Source: Massilia pinisoli (GTDB lineage Bacteria; Pseudomonadota; Gammaproteobacteria; Burkholderiales; Burkholderiaceae_D). From it: a DNA stretch of 64,000 bases. The notes below the pieces were generated by a model that searched no databases, was not told the DNA's origin, and saw only the letters and a program-made list of their open reading frames with translations. The position numbers were made by a program, and so were the translations under genes. The stretch spans positions 248,001 through 312,000 of the forward strand of contig NZ_JANUGW010000004.1 of assembly GCF_024753285.1 (NCBI RefSeq), written 5' to 3'. Numbering within the stretch: the first letter of the stretch is position 1; each line of letters opens with the position of its first letter. Positions 6,655 through 14,637 of this stretch are shown piece after piece.

Positions 6655-8295
6655 TCAGACGGCGGCCTTGGCGCGCGCGATCAGGCCGTTGGTCGAGCCG
6701 TCGTGTTGCGCCGGCTGCGCCTCGCCGTTCAGTTCCGCCTCGATCTTCTTGGCCAGCACCTTGCCCAGCTCGACGCCCCACTGGTCGAAGCTGTTCACGT
6801 CCCACAGCGCGCCTTGCACGAACGTCTTGTGCTCGTACAGCGCGATGAGGGCGCCCAGCGTGGCTGGGGTCAGGTACTCCATCAGGATCGTGTTGCTCGG
6901 ACGGTTGCCGGGGAAGGTCTTGTGCGGCACGAGGCGCTCGATCTCGGCGGGGTCTTGCCCGGCCAGGTCCGCGCGGACCTCGTCCGCCGTCTTGCCCTTC
7001 ATGAAGGCTTCCGACTGCGCGAAGCAGTTGGCGAGCAGTGCGGCGTGGTGATTCTGGAATTCGTGTGCGGGACGCAGCGCGGCGATGAAGTCCATCGGCG
7101 TCACGTCCGTGCCCTGGTGCAGCAGCTGGAAGTAGGCGTGCTGGCCGTTCGTGCCCACGTCGCCCCAGATCACGGGGCACGTTTCGTAGTCGGCGATGGT
7201 GTCGCCGGCGCGCGTGACGCGCTTGCCGTTGCTTTCCATCTCGAGCTGCTGCAGGTAGGCGGGGAAGCGGTTCAGGTCCTGGTGGTACGGTGCGATCGAC
7301 ACGGACGGGCAGCCCAGGAATTCGCGATTCCAGAAGCCGACGAGCGCGAGGATCATCGGCAGGTTCTCCTCGATCGGTGCCGTGCGGAAGTGCTCGTCCA
7401 GCGCGTGCGCGCCCGCGAGGAAGTCGGCGAAATAGCCGTAGCCCGCGCACAGCGCGACGGGGAGGCCGATCGCGGACCACACGGAATAGCGGCCGCCGAC
7501 CCAGTCCCAGAACGGGAACATGTTGTCCGGATCGATGCCGAATTTTTTGATGGCTTCGACGTTCGTCGACACGGCGACGAAGTGCTTCGCCAATGCGGCT
7601 TCCGATGCGTTCTTGAGGAACCACTGGCGCGCCGTGTTCGCGTTCATCATCGTCTCGGCCGTCGTGAACGTCTTCGACGCGATGATGAAGAGCGTCGTTT
7701 CCGGATTCACGCGCGACAGCGCCGCGTCCATGTCATGGCCGTCGACGTTGGAGACGAAGTGCATGCTCAGCCGCGGATGCGCGAACTGGCGCAGCGCGAG
7801 GCACACCATCTTCGGACCGAGGTCGGAACCGCCGATGCCGATGTTGACGATGTCGGTGATTTCTTTACCCGTGTGACCCAGCCACTGGCCGTTGCGGACG
7901 GCGTCGCTGAACGTCCTGATGCGTGCGAGAACAGAGTGCACGTCGGCCGTGATGTCCTGGCCGTCGACGGTGATCTGCTTGTCCTTCGGCGCGCGCAGCG
8001 CCGTGTGCAAGACGGCGCGGTGTTCCGTCAGGTTGATCTTGTCGCCGTTGAACATGGCGTCGCGCAGCTTCTCGACACCGCGCTCGCGCGCCAGGTTTGC
8101 CAGCAGTGCAAGCGTGCGCCCGTCCAGGCGGTTTTTTGAATAGTCTAGGAACAGACCCGCGGCTTCGCTCGACAGGCGCTCGAAGCGCTGCGGGTCTTGC
8201 GCGAACAGGTCGCGCATCTGCCATTGCTGGGCGTCCTTGGCGTGGGACTGGAGGGCCTGGTAACTTGCGGTGCTGGTCAGGGATGGTTGGCGCAT
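6655..8295 (-). CDS. pgi: Glucose-6-phosphate isomerase
   Basis: Interconverts glucose 6-phosphate and fructose 6-phosphate. The length is normal at 546 residues. The phosphate-binding segment IGIGGSDLGPKMV, the GGRYSVWSAIGLP block, the catalytic Glu region and the second family signature (NSFDQWGVELGK, with the catalytic Lys near the C-terminus) are all intact. In an Entner-Doudoroff organism lacking phosphofructokinase it runs towards glucose 6-phosphate and recycles fructose and triose carbon. It heads an operon with the SMP-30 lactonase. A HexR-like site lies 57 bp upstream of its start. No clear Shine-Dalgarno precedes the ATG at 8295. Confidence 0.97.
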   Translation of the reverse strand: MRQPSLTSTASYQALQSHAKDAQQWQMRDLFAQDPQRFERLSSEAAGLFLDYSKNRLDGRTLALLANLARERGVEKLRDAMFNGDKINLTEHRAVLHTALRAPKDKQITVDGQDITADVHSVLARIRTFSDAVRNGQWLGHTGKEITDIVNIGIGGSDLGPKMVCLALRQFAHPRLSMHFVSNVDGHDMDAALSRVNPETTLFIIASKTFTTAETMMNANTARQWFLKNASEAALAKHFVAVSTNVEAIKKFGIDPDNMFPFWDWVGGRYSVWSAIGLPVALCAGYGYFADFLAGAHALDEHFRTAPIEENLPMILALVGFWNREFLGCPSVSIAPYHQDLNRFPAYLQQLEMESNGKRVTRAGDTIADYETCPVIWGDVGTNGQHAYFQLLHQGTDVTPMDFIAALRPAHEFQNHHAALLANCFAQSEAFMKGKTADEVRADLAGQDPAEIERLVPHKTFPGNRPSNTILMEYLTPATLGALIALYEHKTFVQGALWDVNSFDQWGVELGKVLAKKIEAELNGEAQPAQHDGSTNGLIARAKAAV

Positions 8296-8352
8296 GGTGA
8301 TGGACGGTATGATGTCATTTTGTGCAGGTTATCGAATCATACAGGATGCGGG

Positions 8353-8367
8353 CGTAAATTCACTACA
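8353..8367. promoter_or_regulatory. HexR operator upstream of pgi
   Basis: CGTAAATTCACTACA matches the zwf operator TGTAAATTTACTACA at 13 of 15 positions. It sits in the 280-bp region between the divergent pgi and edd genes, nearer to pgi. Confidence 0.6.
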
Positions 8368-8417
8368 CAAATTCGGCGTGTTGTAAGTGTGTGAATGAGC
8401 ATGAGCTGGTTGGACGC

Positions 8418-8441
8418 GTGGGCACGGGGTGCCCACCCTAC
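8418..8441. repeat. Solo REP-like unit of the GTAGGGTGG family, copy B
   Basis: A single hairpin GTGGGCAC-GGG-GTGCCCAC followed by CCTAC, matching the right-hand end of the larger elements, though the stem has changed from GGACGG to GGGCAC. It lies between pgi and edd. The partner unit is absent, so it is a lone or truncated copy. Confidence 0.55.
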
Positions 8442-8534
8442 CGCGACGCATCCGCCGACGGCCGTACGATGTCCACGTCTGACGCCCGCTTTCAATTCCC
8501 ACATTATTCGACAAATGCGCGGCAACGCGCATTT

Positions 8535-8549
8535 CGTAGTAAAATTTCA
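8535..8549. promoter_or_regulatory. HexR operator upstream of edd
   Basis: On the minus strand this reads TGAAATTTTACTACG and matches the zwf operator at 12 of 15 positions. It ends 26 bp before the edd start, where bound HexR could block RNA polymerase. Confidence 0.55.
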
Positions 8550-8575
8550 GAAATCTAATTCACAAGGAACAGATC

Positions 8576-10492
8576 ATGGCGCTGCACCCCGTAGTAGAAC
8601 AGGTCACCAACCGGATCATCAAGCGTAGCCGGCCGTCGCGCCAGGCCTACCTGGCGCATCTCGACGCGGCGCGCGTGAAGGGTGTGCAGCGCAGCGTGCT
8701 GGCGTGCACGAACCTGGCGCATGGCTTCGCCGCGTTCCCGGCCAACGACAAGCTCAAGCTGCGCGAGTACAAGCAGCCTTCGGTCGCCATCGTTTCCTCG
8801 TACAACGACATGCTGTCGGCGCACCAGCCGTTCGAATCGTACCCGAAGGTCATCAAGGACGCCGTGCGTGACGTCGGCGCCGTGGCCCAGTTCGCCGGCG
8901 GCGTGCCCGCCATGTGCGACGGCGTCACGCAAGGCCAGCCGGGCATGGAGCTGTCGCTGTTCTCGCGCGACGCCATCGCCATGTCGACCGCCATCGCGCT
9001 GTCGCACAATATGTTCGACGCCAGCCTGTACCTCGGCATCTGCGACAAGATCGTGCCGGGCCTGCTGATCGGCGCGCTGCATTTCGGCCACATCCCGGGC
9101 ATCTTCGTGCCGGGCGGCCCGATGGCCACCGGTATCTCGAACAAGGAAAAGGCCTCCATCCGCCAGCGCTATGCGAAGGGCGAAGCCACCCGTGAGGAAT
9201 TGATGGAAGGCGAGGCCAAGGCCTACCACGGGGCCGGTACGTGTACCTTCTACGGCACCGCGAACAGCAACCAGATGCTGATGGAGATGATGGGCCTGCA
9301 CCTGCCGGGCGCCGCGTTCGTCCATCCGGACACGCCGCTGCGCGAGGCGCTGACCCGCGCCGCCGCGCAGCATGCCGTCAAGATCTCGCAGCAGGGCGGC
9401 GAGTACATGCCGATCGGTCACATCGTCGACGAGAAGTGCATCGTCAACGCCATCGCCGCGCTGCACGCGACGGGCGGCTCGACGAACCACACCTTGCACC
9501 TCGTCGCCATCGCGCGCGCGGCCGGCATCGTGATCGACTGGAACGACTTCGACGAGCTGTCGAAAGTGATCCCGCTGCTGACGCGCGTGTACCCGAACGG
9601 CGACGCCGACGTGAACTACTTCCAGGCCGCCGGCGGCCCGACGTTCGTCATCCGCGAACTGCTGGACGCGGGCCTCGTGCACGACGACGTCAACACGATC
9701 CTCGGCCGCGGGCTGCGCAACCACTGCAAGGAACCGTTCCTGGACGGCGACAAGGTCGTCTGGCGCGACCTGCCGGAGCAGAGCGGCGACGAGTCCGTGC
9801 TGCGCAAGGCATCGAACCCGTTCAGCGACAACGGCGGCCTGATCCTCGTGCAGGGCAATCTGGGCCGCGCCGTGATGAAGATCTCGGCCGTCAAGAAGGA
9901 CCACCACATCGTCGAGGCACCGGCACTGACGTTCGACTCGCAGGAAGACTTCATGCACGCCTACAAGGCCGGCAAGCTGAACCGCGACTTCGTCGCCGTG
10001 CTGCGTTTCCAGGGCCCGCGCGCGAACGGCATGCCTGAACTGCACGCGCTGACGCCGGCGCTGGCCAACCTGCAGGACAGCGGCTTCCACGTCGCGCTGG
10101 TGACCGACGGCCGCATGTCGGGCGCATCGGGCAAGGTGCCGGCCGCGATCCACGTGTCGCCGGAGATCCTGGCCGGCGGCCCGCTGGGCCTCGTGCGCGA
10201 CGGCGACATCATTCGCGTCGACGCCACTCAGGGCACCTTGGAAGCGCTGGTGCCGCAAGACGTGTGGGCCGCGCGCAAGATGGCGACGGCCGACCTGAGC
10301 TCGAACCGCATCGGCATGGGCCGCGAGCTGTTCGACGTGTTCCGCAAATCGGTTAGCGCGGCCGAGGAAGGCGCCGCCCACTTCCCGCTGCCGTCGCCGA
10401 TCGAGACGACCGTTCCCCTGCACGAAGGCACCGACAGCGGTGAGATCATGCCGGGTTCCGACGAAGACTTCCTGTTCCGCAAATCGAAATAA
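8576..10492 (+). CDS. edd: Phosphogluconate dehydratase
   Basis: Converts 6-phosphogluconate to 2-keto-3-deoxy-6-phosphogluconate, the committed Entner-Doudoroff step. The 638 residues place it with Edd and not with the shorter dihydroxyacid dehydratase IlvD. Family signature 1 ([13 protein letters not shown], with an iron-sulphur cysteine) and signature 2 ([16 protein letters not shown]) are intact. [37 protein letters not shown] and [11 protein letters not shown] are further conserved blocks carrying the other cluster cysteines. AAGGA precedes the ATG. It is divergent from pgi, has a HexR-like operator, and is followed by eda after 17 bp. Confidence 0.97.
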   Translation: MALHPVVEQVTNRIIKRSRPSRQAYLAHLDAARVKGVQRSVLACTNLAHGFAAFPANDKLKLREYKQPSVAIVSSYNDMLSAHQPFESYPKVIKDAVRDVGAVAQFAGGVPAMCDGVTQGQPGMELSLFSRDAIAMSTAIALSHNMFDASLYLGICDKIVPGLLIGALHFGHIPGIFVPGGPMATGISNKEKASIRQRYAKGEATREELMEGEAKAYHGAGTCTFYGTANSNQMLMEMMGLHLPGAAFVHPDTPLREALTRAAAQHAVKISQQGGEYMPIGHIVDEKCIVNAIAALHATGGSTNHTLHLVAIARAAGIVIDWNDFDELSKVIPLLTRVYPNGDADVNYFQAAGGPTFVIRELLDAGLVHDDVNTILGRGLRNHCKEPFLDGDKVVWRDLPEQSGDESVLRKASNPFSDNGGLILVQGNLGRAVMKISAVKKDHHIVEAPALTFDSQEDFMHAYKAGKLNRDFVAVLRFQGPRANGMPELHALTPALANLQDSGFHVALVTDGRMSGASGKVPAAIHVSPEILAGGPLGLVRDGDIIRVDATQGTLEALVPQDVWAARKMATADLSSNRIGMGRELFDVFRKSVSAAEEGAAHFPLPSPIETTVPLHEGTDSGEIMPGSDEDFLFRKSK

Positions 10493-10509
10493 GCAAAGTG
10501 AGCACAACG

Positions 10510-11145
10510 ATGAGTAACGATATGACCCTGCTGGACATCATGAAATCCGCCGTCGTGATCCCCGTGATCGCGATCGACGACCCGGACCATGCCGTCCCCC
10601 TCGCCAAGGCGCTCGTCGCCGGCGGCATCCGCGTGCTCGAAGTCACGCTGCGCACGAAGCACGGCCTGGAGGCGATCCGCGCGATGTCGCAGGTGGAAGG
10701 CGCGATCGTCGGCGTCGGCACGCTGACGCAGCCGGAAGAATTCGCCGCGTCGCGCGATGCGGGCGCCGTGTTCGGCGTGTCGCCTGGCCTGACGCCGGCG
10801 CTGATCGACGCCGCGAAGAAGAGCGGTCTGCCGCTGCTGCCGGGCTGCATGACCCCGTCCGAAGTGATGGTGGCGCGCGAAGCCGGCTTCAAGCAGCTGA
10901 AGCTGTTCCCGGCCGTGCCGGCGGGCGGCGTCGGCATGCTGAAGGCGATCGGCGGCCCGCTGCCGGACGTGACCTTCTGCCCGACGGGCGGCATCTCGAT
11001 CGAGACGGCACCGCAATTCCTCGCGCTGAAGAACGTCGCGTGCGTGGGCGGCTCGTGGCTGACCCCGGCCGACGCGATGAAGGCTGGCGACTGGGACCTG
11101 ATCACGGATCTCGCGAAAGCCGCGTCCGCGCTGAAGGCTGCCTGA
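10510..11145 (+). CDS. eda: 2-Keto-3-deoxy-6-phosphogluconate aldolase
   Basis: Class I aldolase that splits KDPG into pyruvate and glyceraldehyde 3-phosphate. Conserved features are the [18 protein letters not shown] block with the catalytic Glu, [11 protein letters not shown], and the [14 protein letters not shown] segment, whose Lys forms the Schiff base. The C-terminal phosphate site is FCPTGGIS. The ATG at 10510 gives 211 residues, the family length; an in-frame GTG at 10498 lacks a ribosome site and would add four residues. It is the second gene of edd-eda and should share HexR control. Confidence 0.96.
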   Translation: MSNDMTLLDIMKSAVVIPVIAIDDPDHAVPLAKALVAGGIRVLEVTLRTKHGLEAIRAMSQVEGAIVGVGTLTQPEEFAASRDAGAVFGVSPGLTPALIDAAKKSGLPLLPGCMTPSEVMVAREAGFKQLKLFPAVPAGGVGMLKAIGGPLPDVTFCPTGGISIETAPQFLALKNVACVGGSWLTPADAMKAGDWDLITDLAKAASALKAA

Positions 11146-11158
11146 GCCTGAGTCGATC

Positions 11159-11716
11159 ATGCGGCGGCGCCTGGCCCGGGGCCTGACCCCGGGCGAGATG
11201 CGGATGGCGTCGCTGCTGTTCGGCAGCGCCCTCGACCTCGCGCGCGTGCGCGTGCACGGCCGCCGCTACCTGCCGCTGGTGCAGCCGAAGAACTGCGCCA
11301 TGACGCCCAACGGCAGCATCTATTTTCACCCTTCCTGCTTCCTGCCCGACTATGCGGCGGGCGATCCGCACACCATTCACTGGTTCATGCACGAAATGGT
11401 ACACGTGTGGCAGCACCAGCTCGGCTACCCCGTGCGGCTGCGCGGCGCGTTCCGCATCGGCCTGTCGTACCGCTACGAACTGCGGCCCGATGCGACGCTT
11501 GCCGACTACAACATGGAAGCGCAGGGCGATTTGCTCGCCGATTATTTTGCGCTGAAGTACATGCGCAACGCGCGTGTGATGCGCCAGCGGCGTTACGCGG
11601 GCCAGGTGGCGTTGTACGAACGGGTGCTGGCCCGGTTCCTCGCCGATCCGCGCGACCCGGACAACCTGCCGCGCGGCAGCGCCCGCCGTTTCGTCCGCGC
11701 GGCGGCATCCGCCTGA
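11159..11716 (+). CDS. Putative HExxH zinc metallopeptidase-like protein (Vgr-related / eCIS-core-like)
   Basis: A 185-residue protein with LTPGEMRMASLLFGSALDLARVRVH near the start and FMHEMVHVWQHQLG in the middle. HEMVH at residues 78-82 is an HExxH zinc motif, and a Glu/Asp-rich helix follows (YNMEAQGDLLADYFAL) that could supply the third ligand. The layout resembles proteins annotated as Vgr-related or Rhs-associated, and the DUF4157 core of contractile injection systems, but no injection or type VI genes are nearby. It follows eda by only 13 bp and may be read through from edd-eda, though no metabolic link is obvious. The substrate is unknown. Confidence 0.6.
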   Translation: MRRRLARGLTPGEMRMASLLFGSALDLARVRVHGRRYLPLVQPKNCAMTPNGSIYFHPSCFLPDYAAGDPHTIHWFMHEMVHVWQHQLGYPVRLRGAFRIGLSYRYELRPDATLADYNMEAQGDLLADYFALKYMRNARVMRQRRYAGQVALYERVLARFLADPRDPDNLPRGSARRFVRAAASA

Positions 11717-11791
11717 GCTTGCGCGCCATCAAAATCCGGCGGCAGCGACGACGTAGGCTTGCGGCTTGCGTCCACGTCCCGCGAGGCTGTC

Positions 11792-12271
11792 ATGGCCGTT
11801 GCCTTCCGCATCCGAGTGTCCATCCTGCTGCTGTGTGCCGGGCTGCCCGCGCACGCGCGCGTGGGCGAGGCCGAGGTGCGCGACGGGCCGCGCGGTGGCC
11901 CGTGTTTCACCATCGCTGCACGCGAGGCCCGCCTGGGCACGCCGGATTTTCAGGCGATCGCCGTGTCGGACGGGGCGCATCCCGTGTGGAAGATGGCGAT
12001 GCCGAAGGACCGTACGTTCCCGCTCACGTACGGTATGTGCGTGCCGTACGGCGGCAGGGTGGCGGCGCTGCCGCGCACGGCGTCGGCGCCGCTGTTGCCT
12101 GGACGGGTCTATCACTTGCGCATTGACGCGCGGGCGGGCGGCGGCCGGACCGCGTCGGCGTACGAAGCGCGGTTCTGTGTCGTACGCCAGCGGGACGGCG
12201 GCGCCGTCGTGCACCAGATCGGGAATGGCGAAGGTCGGCGCATGGCGGGGTGTCTTGCACCGGGGGAGTAG
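11792..12271 (+). CDS. Hypothetical exported protein
   Basis: The ATG at 11792 follows GAGG and opens an Ala-ending signal peptide (AFRIRVSILLLCAGLPAHA), giving 159 residues. The mature protein has four cysteines (PCFTI, GMCVPYGG, RFCVVRQ, AGCLAPG), probably forming two disulphides in the periplasm. The core LYHLRIDARAGG-like strand pattern looks like a small beta domain. No family is recognised. The gene stands alone, 75 bp after the HExxH gene, and converges with the next one. Confidence 0.6.
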   Translation: MAVAFRIRVSILLLCAGLPAHARVGEAEVRDGPRGGPCFTIAAREARLGTPDFQAIAVSDGAHPVWKMAMPKDRTFPLTYGMCVPYGGRVAALPRTASAPLLPGRVYHLRIDARAGGGRTASAYEARFCVVRQRDGGAVVHQIGNGEGRRMAGCLAPGE

Positions 12272-12294
12272 GCCAGCGCTACGCCGGCCGGATA

Positions 12295-12678
12295 TCACGC
12301 CCCCGCCAGCTTGCAATGCAGCACAACATCCGGATCGATGCGATACGCCGCGCAAATCCGGTGGAATCCATCCGCGACGATGACTTTCTTCAGCGCCGGC
12401 ACGCGCACGAGGAGCACGGGAGAAACGGGTTCGCCGCGCTTGATCTTCTTGATCTGCTCGCGCGTCGGATGATCGTCCGCCTTGGGCACGGCGAGCTGGG
12501 CGGCGCGCAGCAGGTCCGTCGCCTTGTATTCGACGATCGCGCCCGCCTTCAGGTCGGCCAGCGCCTTGTCGATGTTTTTCTGCACGTCGACAAGCGCGAG
12601 GTAGTGGCCGGCCGCCTCGTAGTCGGACGGTGGCGCGTCGTCCTGCCAGGTGATCGATGGCGTCTGCTGTTTCGGCAT
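12295..12678 (-). CDS. ParB-like nuclease-domain small protein
   Basis: A 127-residue protein whose second half reads PVSPVLLVRVPALKKVIVADGFHRICAAY. This is the ParB/sulfiredoxin-like core pattern of a beta strand, a turn, then an (A/D)GxHR motif. The first half is a helical region with Asp- and Lys-rich segments (DDHPTREQIKKIKRGE). Short ParB-like proteins of this kind occur outside chromosome segregation and their roles are mostly unknown. There is no ParA partner or centromere-like repeat nearby. The gene stands alone. Confidence 0.6.
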   Translation of the reverse strand: MPKQQTPSITWQDDAPPSDYEAAGHYLALVDVQKNIDKALADLKAGAIVEYKATDLLRAAQLAVPKADDHPTREQIKKIKRGEPVSPVLLVRVPALKKVIVADGFHRICAAYRIDPDVVLHCKLAGA

Positions 12679-12743
12679 GGGTGTCTCCGGTGGTCGTTCC
12701 GATAACCGATTCTACGCGTCCGCCGCGTTCCCGCCGCGCACGA

Positions 12744-13298
12744 CTATTGGCGCGCCGGCATGGCGGTGGACTCCTTCAGGTAGTTGTCCTTGATGCGCAC
12801 ATAATGCTCGGCCGAATAGCGCAGGTACGCGATCTCGGCGTCGGTCAGCGGCCGGACCTTGGCGACGGGCCGGCCCACGTACAGGAAGCCGCTTTCCAGC
12901 GTCTTCCCGGGCGGGACGAGGCTGCCGGCGCCGATCATGACGCGGTCTTCGACGACCACGTCGTCCATCACGATGGTGCCCATGCCGACGAGGCATTCGT
13001 TGCCGATCCGGCAGCCGTGCAGGATCACGGCATGGCCGATGGTGACGTGGTCGCCGATGACGAGGGGCGAGCCGTTCGGCTTGGCGGGCGTCTTGTGCGA
13101 GACGTGGCCCATCGTCAAGTCCTGGATGTTCGTGCAGCGGCCGATGACGATGTCGTTGACGTCGCCGCGCAGCACGGCGTTGCACCAGATCGAGCTGTCG
13201 GCGCCGAGTTGGACGCTACCGATCACTTGCGCGGATGCGTGCACGTACACGCGCTCGGCAAGTCGGGGATAGGCGTCGAGGTAGTTGGAAAGCGGCAT
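12744..13298 (-). CDS. Gamma-carbonic anhydrase family protein (left-handed beta-helix)
   Basis: A 184-residue hexapeptide-repeat protein starting at the ATG 13298 (MPLSNYLDAYPRLAERVYV). Stacked hexads (VIGSVQLGADSSIWCNAVLRGD, IGDHVTIGHAVILHGCRIG, LVGMGTIVMDDVVV) build the left-handed beta-helix. The residues expected at the metal site are seen as the three histidines of GHVSHK and GHAVILHG. Relatives include Cam, YrdA and PaaY; enzyme activity varies across the family. It lies nine bases after the signal-peptidase-like gene on the same strand, so the two are probably cotranscribed. Upstream in-frame sequence is antisense to that gene and not coding. Confidence 0.88.
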   Translation of the reverse strand: MPLSNYLDAYPRLAERVYVHASAQVIGSVQLGADSSIWCNAVLRGDVNDIVIGRCTNIQDLTMGHVSHKTPAKPNGSPLVIGDHVTIGHAVILHGCRIGNECLVGMGTIVMDDVVVEDRVMIGAGSLVPPGKTLESGFLYVGRPVAKVRPLTDAEIAYLRYSAEHYVRIKDNYLKESTAMPARQ

Positions 13299-13308
13299 GT
13301 GGAATCTG

Positions 13309-14232
13309 TTAATGGATGATGTTGACGACCTTGCCGATGATGCGGTCGGACGGCACGAAACCCCAGTAGCGGCTGTCGAGACTGTTGTCCCGGTTGTCGC
13401 CCATGACAAAGTAATTTCCAGCCGGGACATCGCAACGCACCTCGTTCTCCGTGTAGACGCAATGGTCGCGGAACGCAAAATTGCTGGGCTCCGGGGTGCG
13501 CTGGACATCGTCCTGCAACGTCGCGAATGTCGTGCCGTCCAGCTTGTCGAGGTAACGCCGTGAATACCGGGGCACGTCCGGGTGCAGGTAATCGTCGAGT
13601 TGGCGAACGCGGGTGTCGACGCCATTGACGAAGAGGTGCTTGTCGCGATACACGACCCGGTCGCCCGGCACGCCGACGATACGCTTGATCCAGGTTTCCG
13701 CCGGTTCGACGGGATAGTCGAAGACGATCACGTCGCCCCGGTGCAGCGGCGCCGAGATGGGGCGGCTGCCGAGTCTGAATCCGAATGTGCTGAAGTGGCC
13801 GTAGCCGAATTTCTGAACGATGACCCGCGAACCGATTTCGGCGGTGGGCGCCATTGCCGTCGACGGTATCTTGAACGGTTCATAGACGAAGGCGCGGAAG
13901 GCCACGGCGGCGACTGCGAATGCGGCACAGATGGCGAGCAGACTGTACCAGCGTGTGTACTTGGGCCGGATGCGGTCCGGCGCCGCCTTCGCTGCGCGGT
14001 ACGCAAGGATGATGCCGACGATCCCCGCGGCGATCTCCAGCGCGCCCATGATCGTATCGGATACGCCTGCGAACGCGCGAAAGAAGGCCAGCATGACGAT
14101 CGTCGACGTCGTGACGAAGAAGATGCCAGCCCAGCGTGGCTTGCCCGCGTACAGCAGGCCGAGCGTTGCGTTCGCAAGACTCAGGGCGACGGCGATCCAC
14201 GGTTTCGGCCGCCAGTTCGCCATGACGGTCAT
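13309..14232 (-). CDS. Signal peptidase I homologue with Ala in place of the catalytic Ser
   Basis: A 307-residue S26-family membrane protein. The N-terminal 120 residues hold about four hydrophobic segments (near 12-28, 35-52, 62-80, 95-115), more than the usual one or two. The periplasmic domain keeps the Lys/Arg motif KRIVGVPGD (K183) and the GDNRDNSLDSRYWG block (residues 279 on). However, the nucleophile motif, normally (G/S)xSM, reads STAM at 124-127: the Ser before Met is Ala126. The helper Ser124 is kept. The protein may therefore be an inactive paralogue or a pseudoenzyme. It starts at ATG 14232 in an ATGA overlap with the upstream glyoxalase-like gene. Confidence 0.85.
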   Translation of the reverse strand: MTVMANWRPKPWIAVALSLANATLGLLYAGKPRWAGIFFVTTSTIVMLAFFRAFAGVSDTIMGALEIAAGIVGIILAYRAAKAAPDRIRPKYTRWYSLLAICAAFAVAAVAFRAFVYEPFKIPSTAMAPTAEIGSRVIVQKFGYGHFSTFGFRLGSRPISAPLHRGDVIVFDYPVEPAETWIKRIVGVPGDRVVYRDKHLFVNGVDTRVRQLDDYLHPDVPRYSRRYLDKLDGTTFATLQDDVQRTPEPSNFAFRDHCVYTENEVRCDVPAGNYFVMGDNRDNSLDSRYWGFVPSDRIIGKVVNIIH

Positions 14233-14609
14233 GCGGGCGGCTCCCACAACTCGACCTTGTTGCCTTCCGGGTCGATGACCCAGCCGAACTTGCCGTACTC
14301 GCCGTCCTGCGTGTCGTCCAGCACGTGGCACCCTTCGTCGCGCAGCGCCTGCAGCAAGGCGGCGAGGTCGTGGACGCGGTAGTTGATCATGAAGGGGGCC
14401 CGGCTCGGCGCGAACTGGTCACTACCGACAGGGAAGACAGACCACGCGGTCGTGCCGCCGACGGGCGTGCCCGCGTCGTCCGTCCAGTCGAAAGCCGCGC
14501 CGCCCCAAGGTTGCACGGCGATGCCCAGGTGGCGCTGGTACCAGGCGGCCAATGCCGCCGGATCATTGGCCTGGAAGAAGATGCCGCCGATGCCTGTCAC
14601 ACGCTTCAT
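14229..14609 (-). CDS. VOC (glyoxalase/bleomycin-resistance fold) family protein
   Basis: A 126-residue vicinal-oxygen-chelate protein starting at ATG 14609 (MKRVTGIGGIFFQANDPAAL). It has the two beta-alpha-beta-beta-beta modules: AAWYQRHLGIAVQPW at the first, and INYRVHDLAALLQALRDEG with WVIDPEGNKVELWEPP at the second. The final Glu (VELWEP) is the usual metal ligand of the family. The substrate is unknown. The stop overlaps the start of the signal-peptidase-like gene by four bases (ATGA), so the two are translationally coupled. Confidence 0.87.
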   Translation of the reverse strand: MKRVTGIGGIFFQANDPAALAAWYQRHLGIAVQPWGGAAFDWTDDAGTPVGGTTAWSVFPVGSDQFAPSRAPFMINYRVHDLAALLQALRDEGCHVLDDTQDGEYGKFGWVIDPEGNKVELWEPPA

Positions 14610-14637
14610 GTCGATCTCCGATGTCTTCAAGTAATGA

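Noticed and set aside
8555..10507. Antisense 650-codon frame opposite edd, and similar ones opposite zwf, GH3 and Hsp70
   Set aside because: All coincide with well-supported genes on the opposite strand and carry no motifs of their own.
13299..13625. N-terminal extension of the gamma-carbonic anhydrase frame
   Set aside because: The added 109 residues overlap the signal-peptidase-like gene in another frame and are low-complexity; the ATG at 13298 matches the family start.
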